The notes beneath the pieces are model-generated. The model worked only from the letters and a program-made list of their open reading frames with translations. It was not told where the DNA came from and ran no database searches. Made by a program: the position numbers and the translations under genes. A DNA stretch of 40,855 nt, taken from assembly GCA_900771425.1 (NCBI GenBank), contig CAAGNV010000018.1, forward strand, positions 1-40,855, given 5' to 3'. This document shows, piece by piece, positions 7,919 to 17,560 of the stretch (position 1 is its first letter; the number at the start of each line of letters is the position of its first letter). This DNA comes from Bacteroidaceae bacterium. GTDB taxonomy: Bacteria; Bacteroidota; Bacteroidia; Bacteroidales; Bacteroidaceae.

Positions 7919-8002
7919 CTACTGCACCGTCGGTGTAGTTTACTACCACGTCGCAGTAGTGTACTGTCACGCCGTCGTAGATTACTACACCGACGCAGTA
8001 GT
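7919..8002 (+). repeat. 21-bp self-complementary tandem repeat, four units (locus A)
   Basis: Four uninterrupted 21-bp units (7919-7939, 7940-7960, 7961-7981, 7982-8002). Each starts near TACTAC/TACTGC and ends near GTAGT, so a unit is itself an inverted repeat around a CG-rich centre; an example core is ACTACCACGTCGCAGTAGT. The same unit family occurs at 17350-17433. The rest of this 600-bp spacer (7731-8332) holds a terminator and the CotH promoter; open frames across it read through the repeat and are not convincing genes. Confidence 0.85.
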
Positions 8003-8171
8003 AGTTATACTTCTGCAAGATAAATGAAATGTTGCTGCCTGTCGGGATGAAGAGGTAAAGCGTCCGGAATAAAGCATGAAAGAGATAGCAAACCATGTGA
8101 AAAGACGTGCCGTAAGGTAGCGAATAAGTCTTTTTAACATATATATTAAGGTGTATGTCGAGTTTTTTTAG

Positions 8172-8179
8172 TATCTTTG
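8172..8179 (+). promoter_or_regulatory. -7 box upstream of the CotH pair
   Basis: TATCTTTG is a perfect -7 element preceded by a T-run; no TTTG is seen at -33. The leader to the ATG at 8333 would be about 145 bases. No second promoter is seen before the next gene, so both CotH genes probably depend on it. Confidence 0.5.
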
Positions 8180-8332
8180 CACGCTTTATGTGGTCATGGA
8201 CTGGCCACAGACAACCACCCTCCGACCTTTACGTGGCGAGGCTGGCACTATAATCAAAACTAAATACAACCATTATTGACTGACTATTTGTCATTACTCA
8301 AACAGCCAAACAACTAATCTTTCAAACCACTA

Positions 8333-11300
8333 ATGAGAACTATCAAATTACTAACACTGATCCTGATGAATCTGTTCGCATTGACCATGAATGCCGAGCA
8401 GTGGATTGACTTAACTGAAAACTACATCAAGAATGCCGGATTCGACAACAATTCGGCTGACTATTGGGAAGGCACGGCATTTGGATTTGTCAACCCAATG
8501 TCGAACGCAGAACATTACCAACGTGACTTTGACACATACCAGCAACTGACAGGACTGACACCGGGCAAGTATCGCATCCGTATGCAGGGATTCTACCGTG
8601 CCGGCAGTTCTGCCGATGACTGGAATCACTACAACCGTGGTGAAGAAGAATACCACAATGCCCAACTGTATGCTACATCGAGCGAAGGCGACTACTGGTC
8701 ACCTATCTGCTATGCGTCATCAGCAGCCCTCGATGCACCACTCACAGGAACAACTGCTACCGTGGGCTCTGGCGGTGTTACGAAGTACCTGCCGAACACC
8801 ATGGAGGCTTCGCATTACTGGTTTGAGGCTGGCTACTACGAGAACGAGGTAGAGTGCGAAGTGGGCGAAGACGGTCTGCTGACCATAGGTATACGCAAAT
8901 CAAAGACCATCAGTGCCGACTGGACTTGTATCGACAACTGGCGCATTGAGTATTGGGGCGAGGTCAAGAAGATTACAACCGTCTATTTCCTTCCTTCGAC
9001 ACAGACCATGGTGGTAGGCGACAAGATTCGCCTCGAACCAAAGATATTGCCTGCCGATGCAACCATCAAGAAACTGGTATGGGACACAAGCGACCAGACC
9101 ATCGCAACTGTTGACCAGACCGGCATGGTCACTTGCCTGCGTGCAGGAACCGTGACCATAATGGCCAAGACTACAGACGGAACGGAGAAGACTGCACGTT
9201 GCCGCATTACCGTCGAAGGTGGTGCGACTCCAGCCGAAGCAATCGTCATCAACGAGATAATGCCTGCCAATATCGACCTGTTCGTTGATCCTTCGTGGAA
9301 CTACGGAGGATATATTGAGATTTACAACCCAACACTCATCAAGGCTTCAATCGCAGGATGTTACCTCAGCGACGACCCTGACAACCTGCTGAAGTGGCGC
9401 ATGCCTATATCTATGGGCTCGATATCACCTAAGGGATTCTATACCATCTGGTTTGACCACAACGACCAACACTGTACCACTCAGTGCCCGTTCAAACTCG
9501 ATGTCAAGGGAGGCACCATATATTTCTCGGACTCAGAAGGCAAACTGCTGACATCGCAAGACTATCCGGCTGCCATACGCCGATGCTCGTATGCACGTAC
9601 AGCAGACGGAGGCAGTGAATGGTCGTGGACTGGAACACCTTCGCCTGATGCCACCAATGCCGGCAGCCAGTTTGCTGTGACGCAACTCGATGCTCCTGTT
9701 GCCAATAAGGCAGGACAAGTGTTCAGCGGCATGCTGCAGGTGATGGTAAACATACCTCAAGGTGCTACGCTGAGATACACGAAGGACGGTTCGACACCAA
9801 CTCTCACCAACGGATTCACCAGTTACACAGGTTCGTTCTCCATCAAGACGAGTACGTCATACCGCTTCCGCCTATTCCAGGAAGGATACTTGCCAAGCGA
9901 CGTGGTCACACACTCGTACATCTTGAACGAAAAGGATTTCAACATACCTATCCTCTCAATCGTAACTGACAATGCCAATATCTTTGGAGCAGACTACGGA
10001 TTGTTTGTCCAGGGTAACGGCAACGGAGCACGCGGACGCGGACAGTCAGTAAAGTGCAACTGGAATATGGAATGGGACCGACCGGTCAGCATGGAGTACT
10101 TCGAGAACGGCAAGGAAGTCAGCTTCGCACAGGAAGTCAACATGTCGGCTTGTGGTGGATGGAGCCGTGCATGGACACCGCATTCATTCAAACTCAAGGC
10201 AAACAAGGTCTATGGACTGAATTACCTGGCATACCCGTTCTTCCCGAACAAACCATACAACAAGAACAAGACCCTGCAGGTACGCAACGGAGGCAATGAC
10301 ACCAGCTGCCGAATCATCGACCCTGCATTGCAGGAGATTATCTCGCGTTCAGGTATTGATGTCGATGGACAGCAGTATCAGCCTGCATTCGTATATATCA
10401 ACGGCACGCTCTACGACGTGCTCAACATACGCGAACCAAACAACAAACACTTCGCATACGCCAACCGTGGACTCGACGATGACGAAATGGACCAGTTCGA
10501 GTACTCGCCAGACTCTGCTTACGTACAGATGACCGGTACACGCGATGCATTCGAACGACTGTATGAACTGTCGCAGAATGCAGCAGATGAAGACACGTAC
10601 GAAGAAATCAAACAGTTGCTCGATGTCGATGAGTTCATCAACTACATGGCCGTGGAGATGTACATGGGCTGCGGCGACTGGCTCAACAACAGTAACAACG
10701 TCAAGGGATATCGCCCTCGTACCGAAGACGGCAAGTTCCGCTTCGTACTCTTCGACCTTGATTCATACGGAGGTACCGACAACTTCAACAGCGTAGAAAA
10801 CAATACATGGCATTCGCTTGACAGACTGTATGATTGTCCCGAAACTTATCTTTACCGCGAGATAGAACTTGCTGTAATCTGGTTGGGACTGCTCGAAAAC
10901 GATGAGTTCCGCAAGCAGTTTATCGATGCATTCTGTCTCGTCACCGGCTCTGTATTCGAACCAAACCGCTGCAAGGCAATAGTGAATGAACTGGCTGAAC
11001 GTGCCTATACGGCAATGCATCAGCAAGGTGGCAGCCCATGGGGCAGTGCCAACGGCATCATCAACACGATGAGTGCATCGCGCCAAAACACCATGATAAA
11101 CAAAATGAAGAGTTATGACCGCATGCAACTCTCGGGCATAAACTCGATTACAGGCTCACTCTCGGCTAATATCGAAGAAGCCCGACTGACAGTCAACGGA
11201 CTTCCTGTTCCGACTGACAAGTTCTCAGGACAACTCTTCCCTCCGGTGACAGTCAAGGCACAGGCACCTGCCGGCTATCGCTTTGTCGGATGGACTGGCA

Positions 11301-12691
11301 GCGGCACTACGGCCGACACTGAACTCTTCGGCACAACCGCCAAGTGGTACTACTATGACAAGGGCAGCCTTGACGGCAAGCAGTGGATGGCACCAGGCTA
11401 CAGCACTTCAGGATGGAGCCAAGGCAATGGCTCGTTCGGATTTGCTACCGGCAGCACATGGACTGACTATAACACACTGATCAATTATGGCACTGACAAG
11501 AATAACAAGCGCCCGACATATTACTTCCGTAAGACCGTAACCCTCGATAATGCTCCTTCACGCGACGATACCTTTACTCTCAACGTATCTGTTGATGATG
11601 GTTGCGTAGTCTATGTCAACGGCACAGAAGCTGGACGTTTCAACATGCCGGGAGGAACTGTCAAGTACAACACCTATGCATCGACATACGGTGACCAGTT
11701 CTCTTACCCACAGACCATAGAACTTGCAGCCTCACTTTTCACCAAGGGCGACAATGTCATTGCAGTTGAGGTGCATAACAACGATAACGTATCGTCTGAC
11801 ATACATTGGGAAGCATCGCTCATGTATGGTTCAATAGTCAATGGCGACATCGTCTCGGCTGACGAGGAATATACACTGCCGTCGAAGGGTAAGTTCAACC
11901 TCGTGGCTGTTTATGAGGAACTCGGCGAAACGGAACTGGCTGAAGCACAGACACCAGTGCGCATCAATGAGGTCAGTGCTGGCAACTCAATCTATATCAA
12001 CGAGTACTTCGAACGTGAAGACTGGATAGAACTCTACAACACGACAAGCGAAACCATAGACCTTGCAGGCATGTACCTGTCCGACAATATCAACAAGCCA
12101 ACCAAGTATCAGTTTGAGAGCGGAGTGGTATCAACCGTCATTGAACCTCATGGCTATCGTGTCGTTTGGTGTGACAAGACCGAACCAATGAACCAGCTGC
12201 ATGCCTCTTTCAAGTTAGCCAACGAGGATTCATACGTAGTGCTTACTGCTGCCGACAAGACTTGGGCTGATACGCTGCAATATTGTGCCCACGATGGACT
12301 GGTGACAGTCGGACGCTATCCTGACGGTGGCAACGACTTGTTCGTGATGAAGACTCCTACCATAGGACGCAGCAACACCATCTCGACTTACGATACGCTC
12401 CACATCGAAATACCAGTGACAGCCGATGGTATCACTGCACCTTCACTCATCGCCCGCGACGGCGACATGAGCATAGCATACACTGGCCGGTACATCCTTG
12501 TGAAAGGCAAGGAGAATACGGCTGTCGAGCTGACAGTCACCACCATAGCGGGTCAGCAGGTGGCAAGCACCGAACTGAACCTGCAGGACGGTCACGCTTC
12601 ATATCAGCTCAACCTGCCTCAAGGCTTGTACGTTGCTTATGTCATGGATAATGAAGGCAAACGCTGCGCAACTAAGTTGGTAGTAAAATAA
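8333..12691 (+). CDS. Giant secreted CotH-kinase-type protein 1 with T9SS tail
   Basis: 1452 residues. Approximate order: signal peptide 1-21; carbohydrate-binding-like N-terminal domain 24-205 (NAGFDNNSADYWEG, GKYRIRMQGFYRAG); Big_2 immunoglobulin-like 210-293; lamin-tail domain 302-445 (VINEIMPANIDL); chitobiase-like beta domain 449-527; CotH domain about 535-925; InlB-like segment with AGYRFVGW near 980; beta-sandwich 1002-1170; second lamin-tail domain 1207-1350; T9SS type-A sorting domain 1370-1452. CotH proteins have an atypical protein-kinase fold. Asp782 (GDWLNNSNN) and Asp808/Asp810 (FDLD) are where the catalytic and metal-binding Asp are expected. The phosphoacceptor is unknown. Its binding modules and sorting tail suggest a cell-surface glycan- or matrix-facing role. 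A paralogue follows immediately. Confidence 0.85.
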   Translation: MRTIKLLTLILMNLFALTMNAEQWIDLTENYIKNAGFDNNSADYWEGTAFGFVNPMSNAEHYQRDFDTYQQLTGLTPGKYRIRMQGFYRAGSSADDWNHYNRGEEEYHNAQLYATSSEGDYWSPICYASSAALDAPLTGTTATVGSGGVTKYLPNTMEASHYWFEAGYYENEVECEVGEDGLLTIGIRKSKTISADWTCIDNWRIEYWGEVKKITTVYFLPSTQTMVVGDKIRLEPKILPADATIKKLVWDTSDQTIATVDQTGMVTCLRAGTVTIMAKTTDGTEKTARCRITVEGGATPAEAIVINEIMPANIDLFVDPSWNYGGYIEIYNPTLIKASIAGCYLSDDPDNLLKWRMPISMGSISPKGFYTIWFDHNDQHCTTQCPFKLDVKGGTIYFSDSEGKLLTSQDYPAAIRRCSYARTADGGSEWSWTGTPSPDATNAGSQFAVTQLDAPVANKAGQVFSGMLQVMVNIPQGATLRYTKDGSTPTLTNGFTSYTGSFSIKTSTSYRFRLFQEGYLPSDVVTHSYILNEKDFNIPILSIVTDNANIFGADYGLFVQGNGNGARGRGQSVKCNWNMEWDRPVSMEYFENGKEVSFAQEVNMSACGGWSRAWTPHSFKLKANKVYGLNYLAYPFFPNKPYNKNKTLQVRNGGNDTSCRIIDPALQEIISRSGIDVDGQQYQPAFVYINGTLYDVLNIREPNNKHFAYANRGLDDDEMDQFEYSPDSAYVQMTGTRDAFERLYELSQNAADEDTYEEIKQLLDVDEFINYMAVEMYMGCGDWLNNSNNVKGYRPRTEDGKFRFVLFDLDSYGGTDNFNSVENNTWHSLDRLYDCPETYLYREIELAVIWLGLLENDEFRKQFIDAFCLVTGSVFEPNRCKAIVNELAERAYTAMHQQGGSPWGSANGIINTMSASRQNTMINKMKSYDRMQLSGINSITGSLSANIEEARLTVNGLPVPTDKFSGQLFPPVTVKAQAPAGYRFVGWTGSGTTADTELFGTTAKWYYYDKGSLDGKQWMAPGYSTSGWSQGNGSFGFATGSTWTDYNTLINYGTDKNNKRPTYYFRKTVTLDNAPSRDDTFTLNVSVDDGCVVYVNGTEAGRFNMPGGTVKYNTYASTYGDQFSYPQTIELAASLFTKGDNVIAVEVHNNDNVSSDIHWEASLMYGSIVNGDIVSADEEYTLPSKGKFNLVAVYEELGETELAEAQTPVRINEVSAGNSIYINEYFEREDWIELYNTTSETIDLAGMYLSDNINKPTKYQFESGVVSTVIEPHGYRVVWCDKTEPMNQLHASFKLANEDSYVVLTAADKTWADTLQYCAHDGLVTVGRYPDGGNDLFVMKTPTIGRSNTISTYDTLHIEIPVTADGITAPSLIARDGDMSIAYTGRYILVKGKENTAVELTVTTIAGQQVASTELNLQDGHASYQLNLPQGLYVAYVMDNEGKRCATKLVVK

Positions 12692-12802
12692 CACACATGA
12701 AACCATCCGATGTGCGCATTCACTCAACCACTTTACACATCCATTCAAATCAAAATAAGACACCTGACAATCATCGCAATCAAAATAATAACCAACAAAA
12801 TA

Positions 12803-15800
12803 ATGAAACATGTAAAGACTTTAACCGTGGTTGCAATTCTGACCATGGGACTTTGGGGCAAGGCGAATGCCCAAATTGAGAATGTTGTGATAAACGAAAT
12901 CATGCCCGCCAACATCGACTTGCTGGTGGATCCATCATGGAACTATGGTGGTTTTATAGAGTTCTATAATCCCACCGAGACGAATATCGCACTCTACGGA
13001 TACTACCTCAGTGATGACCCCGACAACCTGACAAAGTGGAAGATAATGGACAACAAGTCGTCGGCAGTGATGAGGTCAAAGGGCTTCGCCACAATATGGT
13101 TCGATCATAACGACCCCTATTGTAAGACTCAGTGTCCGTTCAAACTTGATGTCGATGGCGGCACCATCTACTTTTCTGACAAGTCCGGCAACTTGCTGAT
13201 TCAGCAGGACTATCCTGCTGCTGTACGTCGTTGCTCTTATGCCCGTACTACCGATGGTGGTGACGAATGGAGATGGGGCGATGTGCCGACACAGGGCAAG
13301 ACCAACACCACTGCCAAGTTTGCAGATGTACAACTTGACCTTCCTGTTGTCAACAAGCTTGGTCAGGTGTTCTCGGGAACACTGCAGGTGACTGTCAATA
13401 TCCCTGTTGGTGCTACTTTGCGTTACACCACCAACGGTTCCGTGCCGACCATGTCGAACGGCTATACAAGCACGACTGGTACGTTTACTGTGACAAAATC
13501 AATTGCATATCGTTTCCGCTTGTTCCAGAACGGCTATCTGCCGAGTGATGTGCTGACATGCTCTTACATAAAGAATGAAAAAGACTTCTGCGTGCCAATC
13601 CTTTCAGTCGTAACAGATGACAAGAACCTCAATGGTGCCGATTACGGCATCTTTGTAGAGGGTAACGGTCATGGTCGTCCTGGACGCTGTGCACCTGATG
13701 ATACCAGGAAGTACAACTGGAACATGGACTGGGACCGTCCTGTGAGCATGGAGTACTTTGCAGACGGCAAGGAAGTCAGCTTTGCTCAGGAAGTGAACAT
13801 GGCTATGTGCGGCGGCTGGAGCCGTGCGTGGACTCCTCATTCATTCAAGCTCAAGGCAAACAAAGTATATGGTATCAAGTACATGCCTTATTCATTCTTC
13901 CCTGACGAGAAACCGTACATCAAGACCAAGACGCTCCAAGTCCGTAACGGTGGCAACGGTGCTTCGGACAACGGCAAGAAGTTTACCGATGCATTGCTTC
14001 AACGACTGATTTCTACCTCGGGCATTGACATCGACTATCAGAGTTGCCAGCCGGCATTCGTGTATATCAACGGCGCTCTGTATAATGTCCTGAACATTCG
14101 TGAAGCCAACAACAAGCACTTCGCATACGCTAACCGTGGACTTGACGACGATGAAATGGATCAGTTCGAGATGGACCCTGACTCCAACTATGTACAGATG
14201 GAAGGTACTAGAGAGGCTTTCTCTGAATGGTACCGCCTGTCGAAGAACGCAACAGACTCTGCTAAATATGAGCGTATCAAGGAATTGGTTGACATCGACG
14301 AGTACATCAACTACATGGCTATTCAGTTCTACCTTGGTGGTGACGACTGGCCGCAGAACAATGTCAAGGGGTATCGCCCACGCATGGAAGGCGGCAAGTT
14401 CCGTTTCGTGGTGTTCGACCTCGACTTTGCATTCAACAAGAGTTCAAATACTTTCACTGACTTTACCAACAAACAACGCTATACGTTCAATAAGTTGAAA
14501 GGCATTTATTCCGGTCAGTTGGTAAATTCCGAGATTGAATTCGTTACAATCTTCCTTAACATGCTTGCCAACGAAGAGTTCCGCAAGCAGTTCATCGATA
14601 CCTATTGCATTGTTGCCGGTTCAATCTTCGATCCGACCCGATGCAATGCGATGATTAAGGAATATGCTGAATATGCCGAAAGTGCTTACAGTCAGATTCA
14701 GAAGTCAAGTGGATGGTGGGGACCGTCAACCGAAACTGTATGGGACAGTGCCAACAATGCCATCAGCAACCTCGGTGCTTCACGCCAGGCTACGATGATC
14801 TCCACGCTGAAGAACGAAAGTAGGATGAAGTTGACGGGCAAGACTTCTGTCCGCGGTACTATCAGGAGCAGCATCGACGAAGGCCGTATCCTCATGAACG
14901 GTCAACCACTGCCTACAGGTAAGTTCAATGGTCAGTTGTTCCCTCCTATGGTTGTCCGTGCAGAAGCACCTGCGGGCTATAAGTTCAAGGGATGGCATAA
15001 GGGTGGTACGACAAAAAAGTATAATGTGTTCCAGCAGGGCAGTTCGTGGTATTATTACGACAATGGCAGTCTTGACGGCACGGACTGGAAGTCAAGTTCA
15101 TATACAGAGACATGGTCTAACGGTGCCACTCCGATTGGTTACAAGACAGGGTCTACTTGGTCAGGTACGACCATCAAGACACAGGTTGCCCAGAAGAAGC
15201 CTACATATTATTTCCGCAAGTCGTTCTCGCTCGGCTCCGCTCCTGACGAAACCTACGAATTTACACTCAGTTTGTGGGCTGATGATGGCTGCGTCGTTTA
15301 TGTAAACGGCAAGGAAGCAGGTCGATTCAACATGCCGGAGGGCAACGTCACATACAACTCGTTTGCGTCTCAATACTGCGACGACTTCGCTTTCCCTCAG
15401 ACTATCATCCTTCCTTATTATTTGTTTCAAAAAGGTACAAACCTCATTGCTGTCGAAGTCCACAACAACGAGGCAACATCTTCTGACGCATTGTGGAATG
15501 CTGCGCTCAGTTATACTGCCCAGACTTCGGGCGGTCTGATTACTACTGACCAGGAATACACAATCCCTGCAGCCGGTTCGTTCGAACTCAATGCAGTATG
15601 GGAACGTATGACTGATGATGAACTCGCTGCTGACCGTGCCGTGCCTGTACGCATCAACGAGGTAAGTGCCGGCAACTCGGTTTATGTGAATGAATACTTC
15701 GACAAGGAAGACTGGGTAGAACTCTACAATACAACCGACAAGAGCATTGACCTTGCAGGCATGTACCTGTCCGACAATATCAACAAACCAACCAAGTTCC

Positions 15801-16384
15801 AATTCCAGGCAGGCGACGTGTCAACCGTCATCGAACCTTATGGCTATCGTGTCGTATGGTGCGACAAGGTAGAGGCTCAGTCCCAACTCCACACTTCGTT
15901 CAAACTGGGTAACGAACCAGCGTTCGTTGTCCTCACTGCCAGCGACCAGTCATGGGCTGACACCCTTCAGTATTGTGCTCACGACGGTTCGCAGACTGTC
16001 GGACGTTATCCTGACGGAAGCAACACCGTCTATGCCATGAATGTGCCTACAATCGGCAAGAGCAATACCATCTGCTCATACGATACAGTTCACATCGAAT
16101 TGAACGCTGAAGGAGTGGAGCATGCTCTCGACGTGCCAACGGTCATCACTCGCGACGGTGGCATGAGCATTGCCTATGTCAATGGCTATGTACTCGTGAA
16201 GAGCGAAAAACCTACAGTCGCACAACTTGTTATCTGCACTCCAGCCGGTCAGCAAGTGGCTTCTGCTCCGCTCAACATCACCGACAGCAGCACATCGTAT
16301 GCAGTCAATCTGCCGTCCGGACTGTACATCGCATCAGTGCGTGACGCAGAAGGACGTAAGTGTGTAACTAAATTTTATCGTTAA
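12803..16384 (+). CDS. Giant secreted CotH-kinase-type protein 2 with T9SS tail
   Basis: 1193 residues from the ATG at 12803, which opens the signal peptide MKHVKTLTVVAILTMGLWG and is 111 bp after gene 1; the 31-codon upstream extension lacks signal-peptide character and was dropped. Architecture matches protein 1 minus its N-terminal binding domain and Big_2: lamin-tail 26-170, chitobiase-like 172-255, CotH about 260-670, AGYKFKGW segment near 730, beta-sandwich 742-912, lamin-tail 945-1092, type-A T9SS domain 1112-1193. Asp515 (GDDWPQNN) and Asp539/Asp541 (FDLDFAF) are the expected kinase-like acidic residues. The lack of a promoter between the genes suggests co-transcription. Patches of near-identical DNA with gene 1 (12060-12105 and 15750-15795) point to tandem duplication with later conversion or constraint. 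Confidence 0.85.
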   Translation: MKHVKTLTVVAILTMGLWGKANAQIENVVINEIMPANIDLLVDPSWNYGGFIEFYNPTETNIALYGYYLSDDPDNLTKWKIMDNKSSAVMRSKGFATIWFDHNDPYCKTQCPFKLDVDGGTIYFSDKSGNLLIQQDYPAAVRRCSYARTTDGGDEWRWGDVPTQGKTNTTAKFADVQLDLPVVNKLGQVFSGTLQVTVNIPVGATLRYTTNGSVPTMSNGYTSTTGTFTVTKSIAYRFRLFQNGYLPSDVLTCSYIKNEKDFCVPILSVVTDDKNLNGADYGIFVEGNGHGRPGRCAPDDTRKYNWNMDWDRPVSMEYFADGKEVSFAQEVNMAMCGGWSRAWTPHSFKLKANKVYGIKYMPYSFFPDEKPYIKTKTLQVRNGGNGASDNGKKFTDALLQRLISTSGIDIDYQSCQPAFVYINGALYNVLNIREANNKHFAYANRGLDDDEMDQFEMDPDSNYVQMEGTREAFSEWYRLSKNATDSAKYERIKELVDIDEYINYMAIQFYLGGDDWPQNNVKGYRPRMEGGKFRFVVFDLDFAFNKSSNTFTDFTNKQRYTFNKLKGIYSGQLVNSEIEFVTIFLNMLANEEFRKQFIDTYCIVAGSIFDPTRCNAMIKEYAEYAESAYSQIQKSSGWWGPSTETVWDSANNAISNLGASRQATMISTLKNESRMKLTGKTSVRGTIRSSIDEGRILMNGQPLPTGKFNGQLFPPMVVRAEAPAGYKFKGWHKGGTTKKYNVFQQGSSWYYYDNGSLDGTDWKSSSYTETWSNGATPIGYKTGSTWSGTTIKTQVAQKKPTYYFRKSFSLGSAPDETYEFTLSLWADDGCVVYVNGKEAGRFNMPEGNVTYNSFASQYCDDFAFPQTIILPYYLFQKGTNLIAVEVHNNEATSSDALWNAALSYTAQTSGGLITTDQEYTIPAAGSFELNAVWERMTDDELAADRAVPVRINEVSAGNSVYVNEYFDKEDWVELYNTTDKSIDLAGMYLSDNINKPTKFQFQAGDVSTVIEPYGYRVVWCDKVEAQSQLHTSFKLGNEPAFVVLTASDQSWADTLQYCAHDGSQTVGRYPDGSNTVYAMNVPTIGKSNTICSYDTVHIELNAEGVEHALDVPTVITRDGGMSIAYVNGYVLVKSEKPTVAQLVICTPAGQQVASAPLNITDSSTSYAVNLPSGLYIASVRDAEGRKCVTKFYR

Positions 16385-16388
16385 AATA

Positions 16389-16420
16389 TTTGCAAGTGTC
16401 ATGATTTATTCATACTTTTG
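16389..16420 (+). promoter_or_regulatory. Promoter of the aquaporin gene
   Basis: TTTG at 16389-16392, a 20-bp spacer and TACTTTTG at 16413-16420 match both elements of the Bacteroidetes consensus. It starts five bases after the CotH2 stop, and the leader before the ATG at 16482 is about 55 bases. Confidence 0.75.
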
Positions 16421-16481
16421 CATCGGAAACAACAAATTCAACCGTTTAACGTAATCAATAACCTTTAACAACTAATTTCTT

Positions 16482-17156
16482 ATGAAGAAGTATTTAGCAG
16501 AAATGGTGGGCACTATGGTGCTCGTACTCCTCGGCTGCGGCACAGCAGTCAGTCTTAATTGTGGCGTTGACACTGCATCAGTTGTCGGCACTGCCTTTGC
16601 GTTCGGTCTTGCAGTAGTTGCAATGGCTTACACTATCGGCGGAATATCAGGCTGCCACATCAATCCGGCAATCACACTCGGTTGTCTCCTCTCAAAGCGC
16701 ATCAGCGGCAAGGACGCAGGTATGTATATGCTTTTCCAGGTAATCGGTGCAATCATCGGTTCAGTCATCCTCTTCGCTCTGACTTCAACAGACCAGGCAC
16801 TTGCAGGCGGCACAACAACAGGTGCTAACGCATGTGGCGACCACGGCATCGTAGCAGGTCTCATCGCTGAAATCGTACTTACTTGTATCTTCGTACTCGT
16901 TGTTCTCGGAACAACAGACGAGAAGAAGGGCGCAGGCAACTTTGCAGGACTTGCAATCGGCCTCTCGCTCATTCTCATCCACTTCGTCGGTATCCACTAC
17001 ACAGGTACTTCGGTTAACCCAGCACGCTCAATCGGTCCTGCTATCTTCGAAGGCGGTAAGGCACTCGAACAGCTTTGGGTATTCATCGTAGGTCCATTCA
17101 TCGGTGCAGCTCTTGCAGCAGGTATCTGGGCAGCAATCGGAACTGAAAAGAAGTAA
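16482..17156 (+). CDS. aqpZ: Aquaporin, MIP family (AqpZ-like water channel)
   Basis: 224 residues with six hydrophobic segments and the two half-helix signature loops, Asn61-Pro-Ala in GCHINPAITLG and Asn179-Pro-Ala-Arg182 in TSVNPARSIGP. Short length and the TSVNPARS second loop favour the water-selective AqpZ group over the longer glycerol facilitators (GlpF). It is an inner-membrane tetrameric channel in known relatives. It has its own promoter and terminator and no glycerol kinase nearby, consistent with an osmotic role. Confidence 0.93.
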   Translation: MKKYLAEMVGTMVLVLLGCGTAVSLNCGVDTASVVGTAFAFGLAVVAMAYTIGGISGCHINPAITLGCLLSKRISGKDAGMYMLFQVIGAIIGSVILFALTSTDQALAGGTTTGANACGDHGIVAGLIAEIVLTCIFVLVVLGTTDEKKGAGNFAGLAIGLSLILIHFVGIHYTGTSVNPARSIGPAIFEGGKALEQLWVFIVGPFIGAALAAGIWAAIGTEKK

Positions 17157-17189
17157 CGGTCCGACTGACTATACAGCATACTAATAAGT

Positions 17190-17230
17190 AAATAAGGTGG
17201 GGAACATCCGTTCTCTGCCTTATTTCGTTT
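17190..17230 (+). terminator. Intrinsic terminator after aqpZ
   Basis: AAATAAGG (17190-17197) pairs with CCTTATTT (17218-17225); the stem continues inward through G-U and G-C pairs to the loop CATCCG (17205-17210), about 15 pairs in all. CGTTT follows. Confidence 0.75.
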
Positions 17231-17349
17231 ATGACAGACTGCTACATGGTTTTATAGCAACCAAAAGCATTGCTCATGGCATCGAAGACTCACACTGATT
17301 CCAAACTGCTCCAACCCTGCTCTATTCTTCTTTGCAACTGCGTATGAAG

Positions 17350-17433
17350 TTACTGCATCGTCGTTGCAGTTTACTACCACGACGGTGTAGTACACTACCA
17401 CGTCGGTGCCGTACACTACCACGACGGTGTGGT
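17350..17433 (+). repeat. 21-bp self-complementary tandem repeat, four units (locus B)
   Basis: Four 21-bp units (17350-17370, 17371-17391, 17392-17412, 17413-17433) of the same family as 7919-8002; an example core is ACTACCACGACGGTGTAGT. Each unit is close to its own reverse complement. As at locus A, it follows a terminator and precedes a promoter in a long spacer. Open frames here are repeat artefacts. Confidence 0.88.
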
Positions 17434-17459
17434 AATTTATCAGAATAGGTCATAAGGGG

Positions 17460-17560
17460 TATATCGTGCGGTCGTGCAGGCAATATCGTGCGGTCGTGCA
17501 GGCAATATCATGCGGTCGTGCAGGCAATATTGTGCGGTCGTGTAGGCAATATCGTGCGGA
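17460..17560 (+). repeat. 22-bp tandem repeat, four and a half units
   Basis: Units begin at 17460, 17482, 17504, 17526 and a partial one at 17548, with core TATCGTGCGGTCGTGCAGG and only one or two changes per unit. Sequence and length differ from the 21-bp family 27 bp upstream. The remaining spacer, 17561-17747, shows nothing I can identify. Confidence 0.9.

Noticed and set aside
7919..8002. CRISPR array
   Set aside because: The units are contiguous with no spacers, and there are no cas genes; the same holds for 17350-17560.
7839..8096. 85-codon minus-strand frame in the spacer before the CotH pair
   Set aside because: It reads through the 21-bp repeat array, and its Tyr/Val/Cys pattern is a by-product of the repeats.
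15161..15802. 213-codon minus-strand frame inside CotH gene 2
   Set aside because: Antisense shadow of a well-supported coding region, with no initiation or domain evidence.
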